From JAJZQZ01 sp963790415 (GTDB lineage Bacteria > Actinomycetota > Thermoleophilia > RBG-16-64-13): a stretch of DNA of 64,000 nucleotides. Shown here one piece after another: positions 8,521 to 16,736 of this stretch. How positions within the stretch are numbered: the first letter of the stretch is position 1; each line of letters starts with the position of its first letter. The DNA is taken from assembly GCA_963790415.1 (NCBI GenBank), contig CAWBOK010000003.1, positions 930,001 through 994,000 on the forward strand. Direction: 5' to 3'. The notes under the pieces were generated by a model, which saw nothing but the letters and a program-made list of their open reading frames with translations, had not been told where the DNA came from and did not search any database. The translations under genes were made by a program, and so were the position numbers.

Positions 8521-9882
8521 ATGAACGACGTCGACGGATCTGAGCAGCCCCGGCTGGACCCAGGGGTACAGGTTCAAACTACGTGGACGTCGCCGCTCGG
8601 GGCCTGGCTCCGAGGTTTTCTTGACGATCCTACCTCCAACGCTCCGTCTATCGGCTGGGTGTTCGAGGCTTTGCGAGACGAGCTTGAGAAGGCGCCTGCG
8701 CTCGGTGTCCTCTTTGTCCGTCTCGAGTACTGGGGTCGGGTAGGCGAGCTGTGTGGATGGACCGATTTCGAGCGTGTCTACCGGGCGGTCTCTGGGTTGG
8801 CTCTGGACATGATGGGCAAAGGTTTGCGCCGCTTGGACCTGCCCGTCGATCTGGGACTGCATGGTCAGGGCCTCGCCGTGTTCCTATCCGCTCCGCGGAG
8901 CGACATGCCGCTAGAGCTATCTCTGGTCGACGCGGTGGCTGAGCGCGTGGCCGCAGCGGTGCGCGAGAACCTGAGACAGGAGCTCGATGCTCGGGCGGCC
9001 GAGCGTATCTCAGTCGATGTGGGCGCAGGGCTGTTCAGACGCCCGGATGGCGACACTACGTTGGAAGAAGCCGTCTTGGCGGGGCTCGTTGCTGCCGACA
9101 CCGCATCGCGGGAGAAGGAACTCCGGCACCTCCGGCGTCTCTCTTCCCAGCTCGAGCGGGCCTTGGATGAGGGGCAGGTCGGGGTCGGCTATCAGCCCGT
9201 GGTGGATGTCCAAACGAGTCAGGTTGTCGGCTTCGAGGCCATGCCGGAGGGTCCCGGCTATCTGGAAGTGCGTCTGGGAGACGTACTCCTCGACGTGGCC
9301 CATCGATCCGGCCTGAGCCGCCGCGTGTACGACACCTATCATGCAGTCTCCCTAGCCGGGGCCGAAGGCTTGGTCAGCGGTGGCAACATACTCATCCTGC
9401 ACGTCTGCGCTCAGGAGTTGCTTGAGGCAGCCGTTCGGGTGTTCTCGGCCCTATTCCATCGCGAGAAGACCTTCCTCAGTCCGGCGAACGTGGTCTTTCT
9501 TGTGGAGGCCGCGGAGGTGACGGCTCACTTCCCGCCGGTACTCGCAGCGTCGCGGTCGCTGGCGGAGATGGGCTTCAAGTTCGGTGTGAACCTGGCCTCC
9601 GACGGCCCGTTGCCGCTCGAGTTGCTCCGTGATTTGGACCCCGATCTGCTGCGCGTAGGCGGTCGTACGGTGTATGGCATCGGCCGGCACGAGGACGAGT
9701 TCGAGTTGGTGGCGTTGCTCTGCCGCTTCGCCCAACGTCACGGCATGCGGGTGATCGCCGGCGACTGCGCGGAAGTCGACGAGGTGCGTGCCCTGAGACG
9801 GGCCGGCGTCGACCTTCTGCAGGGCGATCTCCTGGCTCCGCGGGCGGACCGGCCCGCGAAGATCGAAGTGATTCTTCCGTAA
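8521..9882 (+). CDS. Degenerate GGDEF-EAL protein
   Basis: 453 residues, cytoplasmic, no membrane segment. Residues 50-205 resemble a decayed GGDEF fold; 206-453 align with the EAL phosphodiesterase fold (VGYQPVVD, GFEAMPEG). The catalytic EAL triad reads EAM. The metal-binding Asn of the usual FVNVS strand is replaced (LHVCAQELL), the DDFGTG loop reads FGVNLASDG, and the AEGVE motif reads AGDCAEVDE. The protein is therefore unlikely to hydrolyse cyclic di-GMP and may bind it or a partner as a sensor. ATG 8521 begins just after repeat copy A; no strong ribosome binding site is seen. Confidence 0.75.
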   Translation: MNDVDGSEQPRLDPGVQVQTTWTSPLGAWLRGFLDDPTSNAPSIGWVFEALRDELEKAPALGVLFVRLEYWGRVGELCGWTDFERVYRAVSGLALDMMGKGLRRLDLPVDLGLHGQGLAVFLSAPRSDMPLELSLVDAVAERVAAAVRENLRQELDARAAERISVDVGAGLFRRPDGDTTLEEAVLAGLVAADTASREKELRHLRRLSSQLERALDEGQVGVGYQPVVDVQTSQVVGFEAMPEGPGYLEVRLGDVLLDVAHRSGLSRRVYDTYHAVSLAGAEGLVSGGNILILHVCAQELLEAAVRVFSALFHREKTFLSPANVVFLVEAAEVTAHFPPVLAASRSLAEMGFKFGVNLASDGPLPLELLRDLDPDLLRVGGRTVYGIGRHEDEFELVALLCRFAQRHGMRVIAGDCAEVDEVRALRRAGVDLLQGDLLAPRADRPAKIEVILP

Positions 9883-9956
9883 GCGGCTCGGCGCCCTCTG
9901 ACGGTCCTCGGGTCTGCTCCGACGATCCTGGACCGGTCCGGGCGTCGCAGCGGCGT

Positions 9957-11495
9957 CCGCGCATCCTTGTCACGAACGATGACGGCATCGATTCGCCGGG
10001 ACTGTATGCCGTCAAACGCGCTTTGGACCTGTTCGCCGATGTGACCGCCATCGCCCCCGACCAGAATCGCACCGGGGCGGCGCGCAGCATCACTATGCAT
10101 GCGCCGCTCTGGGTGGAGGAGTTCGTGTTCCCCGACGGCACATCGGGGTTCGCCACTGACGGCACGCCGGTCGATTGCGTGCGGCTGGCGGCTCTCGGCT
10201 TTCTGGACAATCCCCCGGAACTCATCGTCTCGGGGATCAACCTCAGTGGCAATCTGGGCGACGACATCACCTACTCCGGCACGGTGGCCGCCGCCTTCGA
10301 GGGCATCATGTTGGACATCCCGGCTCTGGCAGTCTCCGCCGACGACTACCACCAAGGCTACGATCTCAGCGTGCCGGCTCGCGTGGCCGCGCGGCTGGTC
10401 GGCCTGATGCTGGCTCACGGGTTCCCCGCCAAGACCCTTCTGAACGTGAATTGCCCCGATGTGTCGTGGGAGCGTCTGGGCGGCTTGAGGCTGACGTCGC
10501 TGGGCAAACGCATCTATGGTGACAAGGTGGAGTTGCGGGAGTCGGACGGCAATCGGCACCGCTATTTCATTTACGGTGACGCGCTCGGCTATCATCGCGA
10601 GGCGGGTACCGACTTCGAAGCCATGGCCGACGGATGGGCGTCGGTGACGCCGCTACACTTCGATCTGATGTCGCGGGATGCCCTGCCGGTGCTCGAGCGC
10701 TGGGATCTGGACCTGCTCTCTCCGACGGAGGATGGTGACGCCGGCGCCGCAGGCTTCGCCACGGGCGCACAGACTGGGGCTCCCGGCCGGGTCCCGGCCC
10801 ACGCCGATCTCGCGGCTTCCAACGACCCCGAACCCCTCGACCCTGTTCCGCTCACGGTCATCTTCGACCTCGACGGCACCGTGGTGGATTCGGTGGAGCT
10901 GATCGTACGCTCGTTCGACCATGCCGCCCGTACCGTGCTCGGTCTGGAGCTGCCGCGGGAACGGCTCATCGAACACGTGGGGAGACCCCTGCGGGAACAG
11001 ATGGCCCTGCTCGACGAGGTGCACGCCGACGAACTGGTCACTGTCTATCGCGAGTACAACCACCGCGAGCACGACCGGATGCTGCGCCTGTTCCCCGGAA
11101 TGGCCGAGTTGCTGCTGCGGTTGCGTTCCCGGAACGCCCGACTGGGCTTGGTGACCTCGAAGTCGCGCGCCACTACGGAGATGGCCTTTCGGCTCACGGG
11201 GATCGATCGTCTCTTCGACGCAACGGTCTGCGCCGACGAGACGGAGCGGCACAAGCCCGACCCCGAGCCCTTGGTGCGCTGCATGCAGTTACTTGCCGCG
11301 GCCGACGTCACGCGCGCCGTGTACGTCGGCGATGCCCCCTACGATCTGCAGGCAGCTCAGGCGGCGGGGATGGCCGCGGTGGCCGTCGCGTGGGGAGTGT
11401 TTCCCGCGGAGACTCTTGCCGCGGAGCGGCCCGAGCGGCTGGTGCGCACGGTGGCCGAACTGGCGGTGGTGCTCGGGTTGGACCGACCGGTGTAG
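9957..11495 (+). CDS. surE: SurE nucleotidase fused to a HAD-family phosphatase
   Basis: Residues about 1-260 are SurE (5'/3'-nucleotidase, survival protein): ILVTNDDGIDSPG at the start binds the metal, and SGINLSGNLGDDITYSGTVA is the second signature. A linker rich in Ala, Gly and Pro leads to a HAD hydrolase of the phosphoglycolate phosphatase/PpaX type (FDLDGTVVDS with nucleophile Asp, VTSKSR, KPDPEPL, VGDAPYD). Both domains look intact, so one polypeptide carries two phosphatases. There is no ATG, GTG or TTG in frame between the upstream stop and the NDDG motif; the first one, TTG 10023, would remove the active site. The start given is therefore only where homology begins. A non-standard start or a missing base is possible. 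Confidence 0.85.
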   Translation, partial: PRILVTNDDGIDSPGLYAVKRALDLFADVTAIAPDQNRTGAARSITMHAPLWVEEFVFPDGTSGFATDGTPVDCVRLAALGFLDNPPELIVSGINLSGNLGDDITYSGTVAAAFEGIMLDIPALAVSADDYHQGYDLSVPARVAARLVGLMLAHGFPAKTLLNVNCPDVSWERLGGLRLTSLGKRIYGDKVELRESDGNRHRYFIYGDALGYHREAGTDFEAMADGWASVTPLHFDLMSRDALPVLERWDLDLLSPTEDGDAGAAGFATGAQTGAPGRVPAHADLAASNDPEPLDPVPLTVIFDLDGTVVDSVELIVRSFDHAARTVLGLELPRERLIEHVGRPLREQMALLDEVHADELVTVYREYNHREHDRMLRLFPGMAELLLRLRSRNARLGLVTSKSRATTEMAFRLTGIDRLFDATVCADETERHKPDPEPLVRCMQLLAAADVTRAVYVGDAPYDLQAAQAAGMAAVAVAWGVFPAETLAAERPERLVRTVAELAVVLGLDRPV

Positions 11496-11505
11496 AATCG
11501 GTCGC

Positions 11506-13617
11506 ATGGGTGAGGCGACGAGAAGCAGCCAGGACGAGATAGCGCGGCGGCTCGAAGAGCTGCGCTCCCAGGTCCGTCACCACGAGTATCGATACTACGT
11601 CCTCGACAGCCCGGAGATCGACGACGTCGAGTACGACGCTCTCTTCCGCGAGTTGCGTGCGTTGGAGGAGACTCATCCCCAGCTGGTGACCTCCGACTCC
11701 CCCACCCAGCGCGTGGGGGGCGAGCCATTGGCGGCTTTCGGCGAGGTGCGTCACCTGGAGCCCATGCTCTCTCTGGCCAACGCCAAGGACCCGGGGGAGT
11801 TGGCCGCCTGGCACACCCGGGTGATGAAGCTGGTGGCCGAGGCGGGGTTCGATCCGGACGAAGTACGCTTCTCGCTGGAGCCGAAGATCGACGGGCTGGC
11901 GGTCAGCCTGCGCTACGAGGCGGGGCGGTTCGTCACCGGCGCCACGAGGGGCAACGGGATCGTGGGCGAGGATGTCACGCAGAACCTGCGGACCATCGCG
12001 GCCTTGCCCCTGGCCATGCGGCCGACGCCCGGACCTGACGCCATACCGGCGGTGATGGAGGTGCGCGGCGAGGTCTACCTCCCCCTGGCCGCATTCGCAC
12101 ACCTGAACGAACAACGCATCGCCGCGGGCGAATCCACCTTCGCCAATCCCCGCAACTCTGCCGCCGGCTCGCTCCGTCAGCTCGATCCGCACGTCACCGC
12201 GTCGCGGCCGCTGTCGGTGTGGATCTACGGAGTGGGCTACGTGGAGGGCGACCCCTTCGCCAGTCAGTCCCAGGTATTGGCCTGGCTGCGCGATCGTGGC
12301 TTCCGGGTCAACCCCGACGTGCGCACCGCGACGACGCTCGACGAGTTGACAGAGGACTGTCGAGGCTGGGAGGAGCGTAGGGCCGACCTGGACTACGACA
12401 TAGACGGCGTGGTGATCAAGCTCGACAATCGGCGGATGCAGGCGGCTCTTGGTGCAGTGGGCCGCGATCCTCGCTGGGCGGTGGCCTACAAGTTCGCCCC
12501 TACCACCGCCCAGACCCGCCTGATCAAGATCGGGGTCAACGTGGGCCGCACGGGCGCGCTCAATCCCTTCGCCGTGTTGGAGCCGGTGGTGGTGGGCGGG
12601 GTGACCGTCGGCTTGGCGACGTTGCACAACGAGGACGATATCCGCCGCAAGGATCTGCGCGAGGGTGATGTGGTGATCGTGCAGCGGGCCGGCGATGTGA
12701 TACCGCAGGTGGTGGCGCCCCTCACCGACCTGCGCACGGGCTGGGAACAGGAGTTCCGCATGCCCGCTGAGTGCCCTTCGTGCGGAACGTCTGTCGTGCG
12801 GTCGCCGGGCGAGGTGGCGGTCCGCTGTCCCAACCCGGAGTGTCCCGCGAAGCTGGTGGAATCCCTCAAGCATTTCGTGGGCAGGCCGGCCATGGATATC
12901 GAGGGAGTGGGCGAGAAGCTGGTCCAGCGGCTGTTCGAGCTGAGGTTGGTGCGTGATCCGGCCGACCTCTACCGCTTGGGGTACGAGGATCTCATGCCGC
13001 TCGAGGGCTTCCAGGACCGGGCCGCCCGCAACGTGCTCGCCGCGATCGAGGCCTCGAAACGGCGGCCCTTCGAGCGGGTGGTCTTCGCTCTGGGGATCCC
13101 GCACGTGGGGGGGCAGGTGGCCGGGTGGCTGGTGGAGCGGTTCCCGTCGATGGACGCGTTGCGCACGGCGACGGCCGAGGACATGGGGCAGGGGGAAGGC
13201 ATCGGACCGATCATCGCCGAGACGGTGGCGGCCTGGTTCGCCGAGCCGCGCAACCTCGACTTGGTGGATCGGCTTGGGGCCGCCGGAGTGCGCATGCAGA
13301 CCGAAGGGGCGGGCGCGGTGGCCGTTGGCGCTGCGCCGGACGCCGGCGGGGCCGGCGTCGGCAGGCGGGACCCGGGGCCACTCTCGGGGAAGATCTTCGT
13401 GCTCACCGGCACGCTTGCCACGCTTACCCGGGAGGAGGCCACGGCCCTCATCGAGGCCGCGGGCGGCAGGGTCACGAGTTCGGTGAGCGGCAAGACCGAC
13501 TTCGTGGTGGCGGGCGAAGCGCCGGGATCCAAGCTGGCCAAGGCTGAGAAGCTGGGTGTTGCCATACTCGACGAGGACGGGTTGCGCGCGCTTGCGGCGG
13601 GCCCGCGTGAGGCGTGA
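11506..13617 (+). CDS. ligA: NAD-dependent DNA ligase
   Basis: Seals nicks in DNA during replication and repair. It is 703 residues, the usual length. Order: Ia domain (HHEYRYYVLDSPEIDD), adenylation domain with the nucleotide-accepting Lys127 in EPKIDG, OB fold, four-cysteine zinc finger (CPSC, CPNPEC), helix-hairpin-helix region, and a C-terminal BRCT domain beginning near LSGKIFVLTGTL. The ATG at 11506 follows the SurE-HAD stop by 10 bases and is convergent with the 3D-domain gene downstream. Confidence 0.97.
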   Translation: MGEATRSSQDEIARRLEELRSQVRHHEYRYYVLDSPEIDDVEYDALFRELRALEETHPQLVTSDSPTQRVGGEPLAAFGEVRHLEPMLSLANAKDPGELAAWHTRVMKLVAEAGFDPDEVRFSLEPKIDGLAVSLRYEAGRFVTGATRGNGIVGEDVTQNLRTIAALPLAMRPTPGPDAIPAVMEVRGEVYLPLAAFAHLNEQRIAAGESTFANPRNSAAGSLRQLDPHVTASRPLSVWIYGVGYVEGDPFASQSQVLAWLRDRGFRVNPDVRTATTLDELTEDCRGWEERRADLDYDIDGVVIKLDNRRMQAALGAVGRDPRWAVAYKFAPTTAQTRLIKIGVNVGRTGALNPFAVLEPVVVGGVTVGLATLHNEDDIRRKDLREGDVVIVQRAGDVIPQVVAPLTDLRTGWEQEFRMPAECPSCGTSVVRSPGEVAVRCPNPECPAKLVESLKHFVGRPAMDIEGVGEKLVQRLFELRLVRDPADLYRLGYEDLMPLEGFQDRAARNVLAAIEASKRRPFERVVFALGIPHVGGQVAGWLVERFPSMDALRTATAEDMGQGEGIGPIIAETVAAWFAEPRNLDLVDRLGAAGVRMQTEGAGAVAVGAAPDAGGAGVGRRDPGPLSGKIFVLTGTLATLTREEATALIEAAGGRVTSSVSGKTDFVVAGEAPGSKLAKAEKLGVAILDEDGLRALAAGPREA

Positions 13618-13636
13618 GGGCGCCCGCCCGCTCGGG

Positions 13637-14737
13637 CTAGTCCAGGATGGTGATGGTGATCGTCTTGACGCCCCACTCCTCGGCCTGTGCCTCGCTGGGG
13701 AGCCAGACATCGATGCGGTTCCCCTTTACGGCTCCGCCTGTGTCGGCGGCGATGCCTTCTCCGTACCCGGGTACGTACAGACGTGTGCCGAGGGGGATCA
13801 CCCGGGGATCGACTGCGATGATGCCGTAGCGCACGCCGACTCCGGTCGCGGTGGTGCCGGGCAGGGCGTACGCGGTGGCCCGGACCGTCAATCGTCGCCC
13901 GGCACGGGGGGTGGTCGATCCGGTCGTGGTGCGGGTGGTCGTGCCTGTCTCGTCCCCGGCGCTTGGCGCGGATCCCCCGGTCGACGTGGCGGCGCCTCCG
14001 CCCGAGGGGGAGCCTCCGCCGGCCTGCCGGTTGAGGGCGTCCATGCGCGCCTGAGCGGTGCGGGCATCGGCTTGTGCCTTGGCCAGACGATCACCCAGGC
14101 GGGCGGCCAGCCGGGCCTGGTCGGAGTGGGCTTCCTCGAGGTGCCCGCGGAGCGTGCGGGCTTCGCTCACGAGACTCGCCTGAGCGGCCGTGGCTTGGCG
14201 TAGCGAGGTCTCGGCTTGGACCGCGACCGTACGGGCACGGTCGATCTCCTCGGCGAGCCGGGCCTCCGCCACCAGTACCCGGGAGAGAAAAGAAGCGCGG
14301 TCCACGAGCTGTCTGACGTCGGCGCTGCCCGCGAGATAGTCCAGCCAGCCCAGATCTCCGAGCATGTACGTGGCCCGCAGGCGCGCCGTCAGGCGGGTGC
14401 GGGTGGTGGCCAGGTCGCGCTGGGCACGGTCTCGGTCGTCTACGGCAGTTGCGAGCCGGGAGGCGAGACGTGCTCGCTCCGATTCGGCTTCGGCGAGGCG
14501 GCGTTCCGTCGTTGCCAGCTTCCGCTCGAGCACGAGAAGGTCGAAGACCGCCTGGTCGTGCTCTCTCGCGGCTTGATCGACCGCGGCGGCGGACGTGGTT
14601 GCCGGCCGAGTGGTCGAGGTCGCCGCCGCCGAAACGGCCAGGGTGGAGCCGACCGGTGCGAGAAGAGTGGCCGCCGAAAGCCCGAGGGTCGCTACTACCC
14701 GTCCGAATCGGCGGGTAGTGGGTGCGCGAACGATCAC
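13637..14737 (-). CDS. Exported coiled-coil protein with C-terminal 3D domain
   Basis: About 366 residues. A signal peptide (basic RRFGRVV followed by a hydrophobic stretch) leads to a long coiled coil of Ala/Arg/Glu heptads (about 60-235). A Gly/Ser/Thr linker follows, then a 3D domain (RLTVRATAYALPG, ADTGGAVKGNRIDVWLP), named for its three conserved Asp residues, as in MltA-type and YabE/resuscitation-factor proteins acting on peptidoglycan. I chose the GTG at 14737, one base after the upstream stop with GGAAGGATGAG in front, because it puts the signal peptide at the N-terminus; ATG 14770 is the alternative. Probably a wall-remodelling enzyme. Confidence 0.8.
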   Translation of the reverse strand: MIVRAPTTRRFGRVVATLGLSAATLLAPVGSTLAVSAAATSTTRPATTSAAAVDQAAREHDQAVFDLLVLERKLATTERRLAEAESERARLASRLATAVDDRDRAQRDLATTRTRLTARLRATYMLGDLGWLDYLAGSADVRQLVDRASFLSRVLVAEARLAEEIDRARTVAVQAETSLRQATAAQASLVSEARTLRGHLEEAHSDQARLAARLGDRLAKAQADARTAQARMDALNRQAGGGSPSGGGAATSTGGSAPSAGDETGTTTRTTTGSTTPRAGRRLTVRATAYALPGTTATGVGVRYGIIAVDPRVIPLGTRLYVPGYGEGIAADTGGAVKGNRIDVWLPSEAQAEEWGVKTITITILD

Positions 14738-14738
14738 C

Positions 14739-15569
14739 TCATCCTTCCCGGCGCTCCGTGACGCGAACATGCCCGGACTCGTCGGCCGTGATGTCCATGA
14801 GCCGAAGCACCCGAGGGCGGCCGCCTGAATCGCGGTGCATGTGGGCCACCAAGGGCGTGGCTGCACGCAGGTTGGGACCCGCCGTGGGGGACGTGATGAC
14901 CCAGTCGGTGAAGGTGACTTCGGGATCCGGAGTGACGAGCGTGGCCAGGCCGAAGGCCCCCTGCGCGAGCGACTGCAAAAAGTCCGGCCCGGCGCCGGTG
15001 GCGAGTTCGCCTGCCAGGATCCATGTGGGTTTCATACCGGCCGCCTTGTGTAGGGCGGAGGCGAATGCGGGCGTGCCCGGCTTCGCGGAGAGTTGCACGG
15101 TGAACGAGCGGGATCTGATCGCGGGCAGCTCGGGGCTCTCTTCGATGGCGATGATGCGTTGATCGACCGCGATCAGCTGGATCACCGCGTTGAGAAGGGT
15201 CGATTTGCCGACTCCTCTCGAGCCCGTCACGAGTATCGTGCGCTTGGCGGTGAGACACCCGTGGATGTAGCGGGCCTGCCAGGTGGTCAACGTTCTCTGG
15301 TCGACCAGGCTGCGTAGGCTCACATCGAGCACCCGTATCGCGCTGTGCCCGTCGCTCGCCGCGTACATGACCGATTTGCTGGCATCGAGGCTCGATGTTC
15401 TGCCCAGATGGTATGCCGCGTACGAGCGCACGAGGCCCTCCACCAACCGTCTGAGCAGCATCAAGTGGTCACGGTCGTCCGGTGCAAGGTCGACGCCTGC
15501 GAGCAGGTCCTCGTTCAGCTCTCTGAGCCCTCTCTCGTAGGCGTCGAAGATACGTTCGAGGTCGGACAC
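14739..15569 (-). CDS. Secretion-type ATPase (CpaF/VirB11-like)
   Basis: 276 residues with a Walker A (GSRGVGKST) at about residue 115 and a following region with the usual Asp/Glu-box equivalents (IAIEESPEL, ILAGELA). It resembles the C-terminal ATPase half of CpaF/TadA/VirB11 motor proteins that drive pilus assembly or secretion, but it is short for that family and no pilin, TadB/C or prepilin peptidase gene lies nearby. It is one base upstream of the 3D-domain gene and overlaps its ribosome binding site, so the two are co-translated. What it powers is unknown. Confidence 0.7.
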   Translation of the reverse strand: MSDLERIFDAYERGLRELNEDLLAGVDLAPDDRDHLMLLRRLVEGLVRSYAAYHLGRTSSLDASKSVMYAASDGHSAIRVLDVSLRSLVDQRTLTTWQARYIHGCLTAKRTILVTGSRGVGKSTLLNAVIQLIAVDQRIIAIEESPELPAIRSRSFTVQLSAKPGTPAFASALHKAAGMKPTWILAGELATGAGPDFLQSLAQGAFGLATLVTPDPEVTFTDWVITSPTAGPNLRAATPLVAHMHRDSGGRPRVLRLMDITADESGHVRVTERREG

Positions 15570-15587
15570 CGCTCCCCCGTTCTCTAG

Positions 15588-15750
15588 CAGGCTGTTGAAG
15601 AGTGACGCTTCGCCATCAGGGCGCGATGGGCCGCGTGCGAGACAAGGACGCAGGAAGCGCTCGTAGCAGCGCTACGTGCGCGACCGAGGACGCCGTATCG
15701 CGCCGTCCAGTGCGTTCTGGGGGCCGAGGCTTCGATCTTCAACAGCCTCC
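15588..15750 (+). repeat. MITE-like interspersed repeat, copy B
   Basis: Full-length, about 163 bp, running from AGGCTGTTGAAGAGTGAC to GATCTTCAACAGCCTCC, so the ends are 13-bp inverted repeats. The core CGTAGCAGCGCTACG can fold back. It is in the opposite orientation to copy A. It sits directly upstream of the CpaF-like gene. The following 216 bases up to the molbindin gene show no gene and no clear promoter. Confidence 0.85.
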
Positions 15751-15966
15751 TAGGACTGATGATGTACGATCCGATCCGAGTCCGCCCACTTGGGCACCGG
15801 CATGCGCGGAGATTCTAGCACCCGGCTTTTCTCGTCGACGAAAGCGTGGGCGTCCTCCGGGGCCTCTCGGGGCGAATCGGGCCGGATGATCGGGCTGGAG
15901 GCCGATTCATCCGCGGCCGTTGTGGGCACATCCACAGAGACTCAACAGCCAGCCCGGAGGTGCGCC

Positions 15967-16173
15967 ATGACGCTCAGTGCCCGCAACCAGCTGAAAGGTG
16001 TCGTGAAAGAGGTCACGACCGGCGTGATCACGGCCAAGGTGGTCATCGACATCGGCGGAGGGAACGAGATCGTCGCGGTCGTGACCAAGGACGCCGTCGA
16101 GGATCTCGGGTTGAAGCCCGGCAGCGCAGCGACTGCCGTGATCAAAGCCACCGAAGTCCTGATCATGACGTAG
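15967..16173 (+). CDS. Molbindin (single TOBE/Mop domain)
   Basis: 68 residues consisting of one Mop domain: MTLSARNQLKGVV start, VVIDIGGGNEIVAVVTKDAV middle, and the LGLKPGSAATAVIKATEVLI end. Molbindins assemble into oligomers that bind molybdate or tungstate in the cytoplasm for storage or homeostasis. GGAGGTGCGCC precedes the ATG. Its place just upstream of the tungstate transporter and cofactor genes supports the call. Confidence 0.9.
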   Translation: MTLSARNQLKGVVKEVTTGVITAKVVIDIGGGNEIVAVVTKDAVEDLGLKPGSAATAVIKATEVLIMT

Positions 16174-16242
16174 GCCGTACCGGCGCGGGGTTTCTCGTAA
16201 CGCCCGCTTCAGTCCGGGTCGTTTGTCTGATACTATGCCCAC

Positions 16243-16416
16243 ATGGACTTGGAGCAGATCAAACGCGAGGTGGAACAGGCGGCGCAGGACAAGCGCATGA
16301 ATTGTCATGACGCGCGCGCGCTGGCCGAGAAGCTCGGCGTGGACTACGCCCTGGTGGGCAAGGCCTGCAACGAGCTTGAAGTGAAGGTCCACGCCTGCGA
16401 ATTGGGCTGCTTCTAG
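16243..16416 (+). CDS. 57-residue helical protein, HTH-like
   Basis: Short gene of 57 residues. The sequence is helical with charged surfaces, and residues 20-50 (MNCHDARALAEKLGVDYALV and on) could form a helix-turn-helix. It ends in the Cys-rich tail HACELGCF, with four cysteines in total. I recognise the layout as a small protein seen near Mo/W genes in other anaerobes but cannot name a family. It lies between molbindin and the leader RNA, so a metal- or oxyanion-responsive regulator is possible; this is inference. Confidence 0.6.
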   Translation: MDLEQIKREVEQAAQDKRMNCHDARALAEKLGVDYALVGKACNELEVKVHACELGCF

Positions 16417-16462
16417 CTTCCTAACATAGGCACGCTCTGCGCGTGCCGCCCTATACGTCTCC

Positions 16463-16610
16463 GAGCTCAGGATGCCTACGGGAGCGCACGCTTCTATGGA
16501 GCCTAGGGCCGGCAGGGTACAGCTGGAAACGGCCGTGTCTCCCAGTGCGGAAAGGAGACCTCCTCGAGGAGTCATAGGAGACCCGCACCCTTTGTGCGGG
16601 TCTTTGTTGG
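16463..16610 (+). ncRNA. Structured leader RNA (riboswitch candidate) upstream of tupA
   Basis: About 100 bases are conserved with a second copy on the minus strand at 34093-34200. The core (16506-16560) contains two stems: GGCCG pairing with CGGCC around CAGCTGGAAA, and GTCTCC pairing with GGAGAC. An upstream block (GATGCCTACGGG, CTTCTATGGAGC) is also shared. A terminator follows directly, so it looks like a transcription-attenuating switch. The context suggests it senses tungstate, molybdate or their cofactor. I could not match it with certainty to the Moco/Tuco riboswitch consensus from memory. Confidence 0.65.
16580..16610 (+). terminator. Intrinsic terminator at the end of the tup leader
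   Basis: A perfect 9-bp stem, GACCCGCAC (16580-16588) with GTGCGGGTC (16594-16602), a five-base loop, then TTTGTTGGTT. It lies 127 bases upstream of the tupA start and after the conserved leader core, the position expected for regulated termination. Confidence 0.85.
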
Positions 16611-16736
16611 TTCTTGAGGTGTTCGTCCGTCTGGCCGTCGCCCTTTTGCTGCGCCGGGCGGCCTTCCGCGGGATCATCGGCTTGGGGAAGAGTCTTATGG
16701 CCTCGGTGCGGGCAACGGATGAAAGGACGGTCGGCG

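Noticed and set aside
11308..13710. 800-codon open frame on the minus strand opposite ligA
   Set aside because: It mirrors the ligase codons in high-GC DNA, has no domain signal and is very rich in His and Arg. ligA on the plus strand has every expected motif.
16463..16610. Leader RNA as a cobalamin, M-box or c-di-GMP riboswitch
   Set aside because: GGAGACC and GGAAAC resemble pieces of these, but the remaining consensus blocks and their order are missing.
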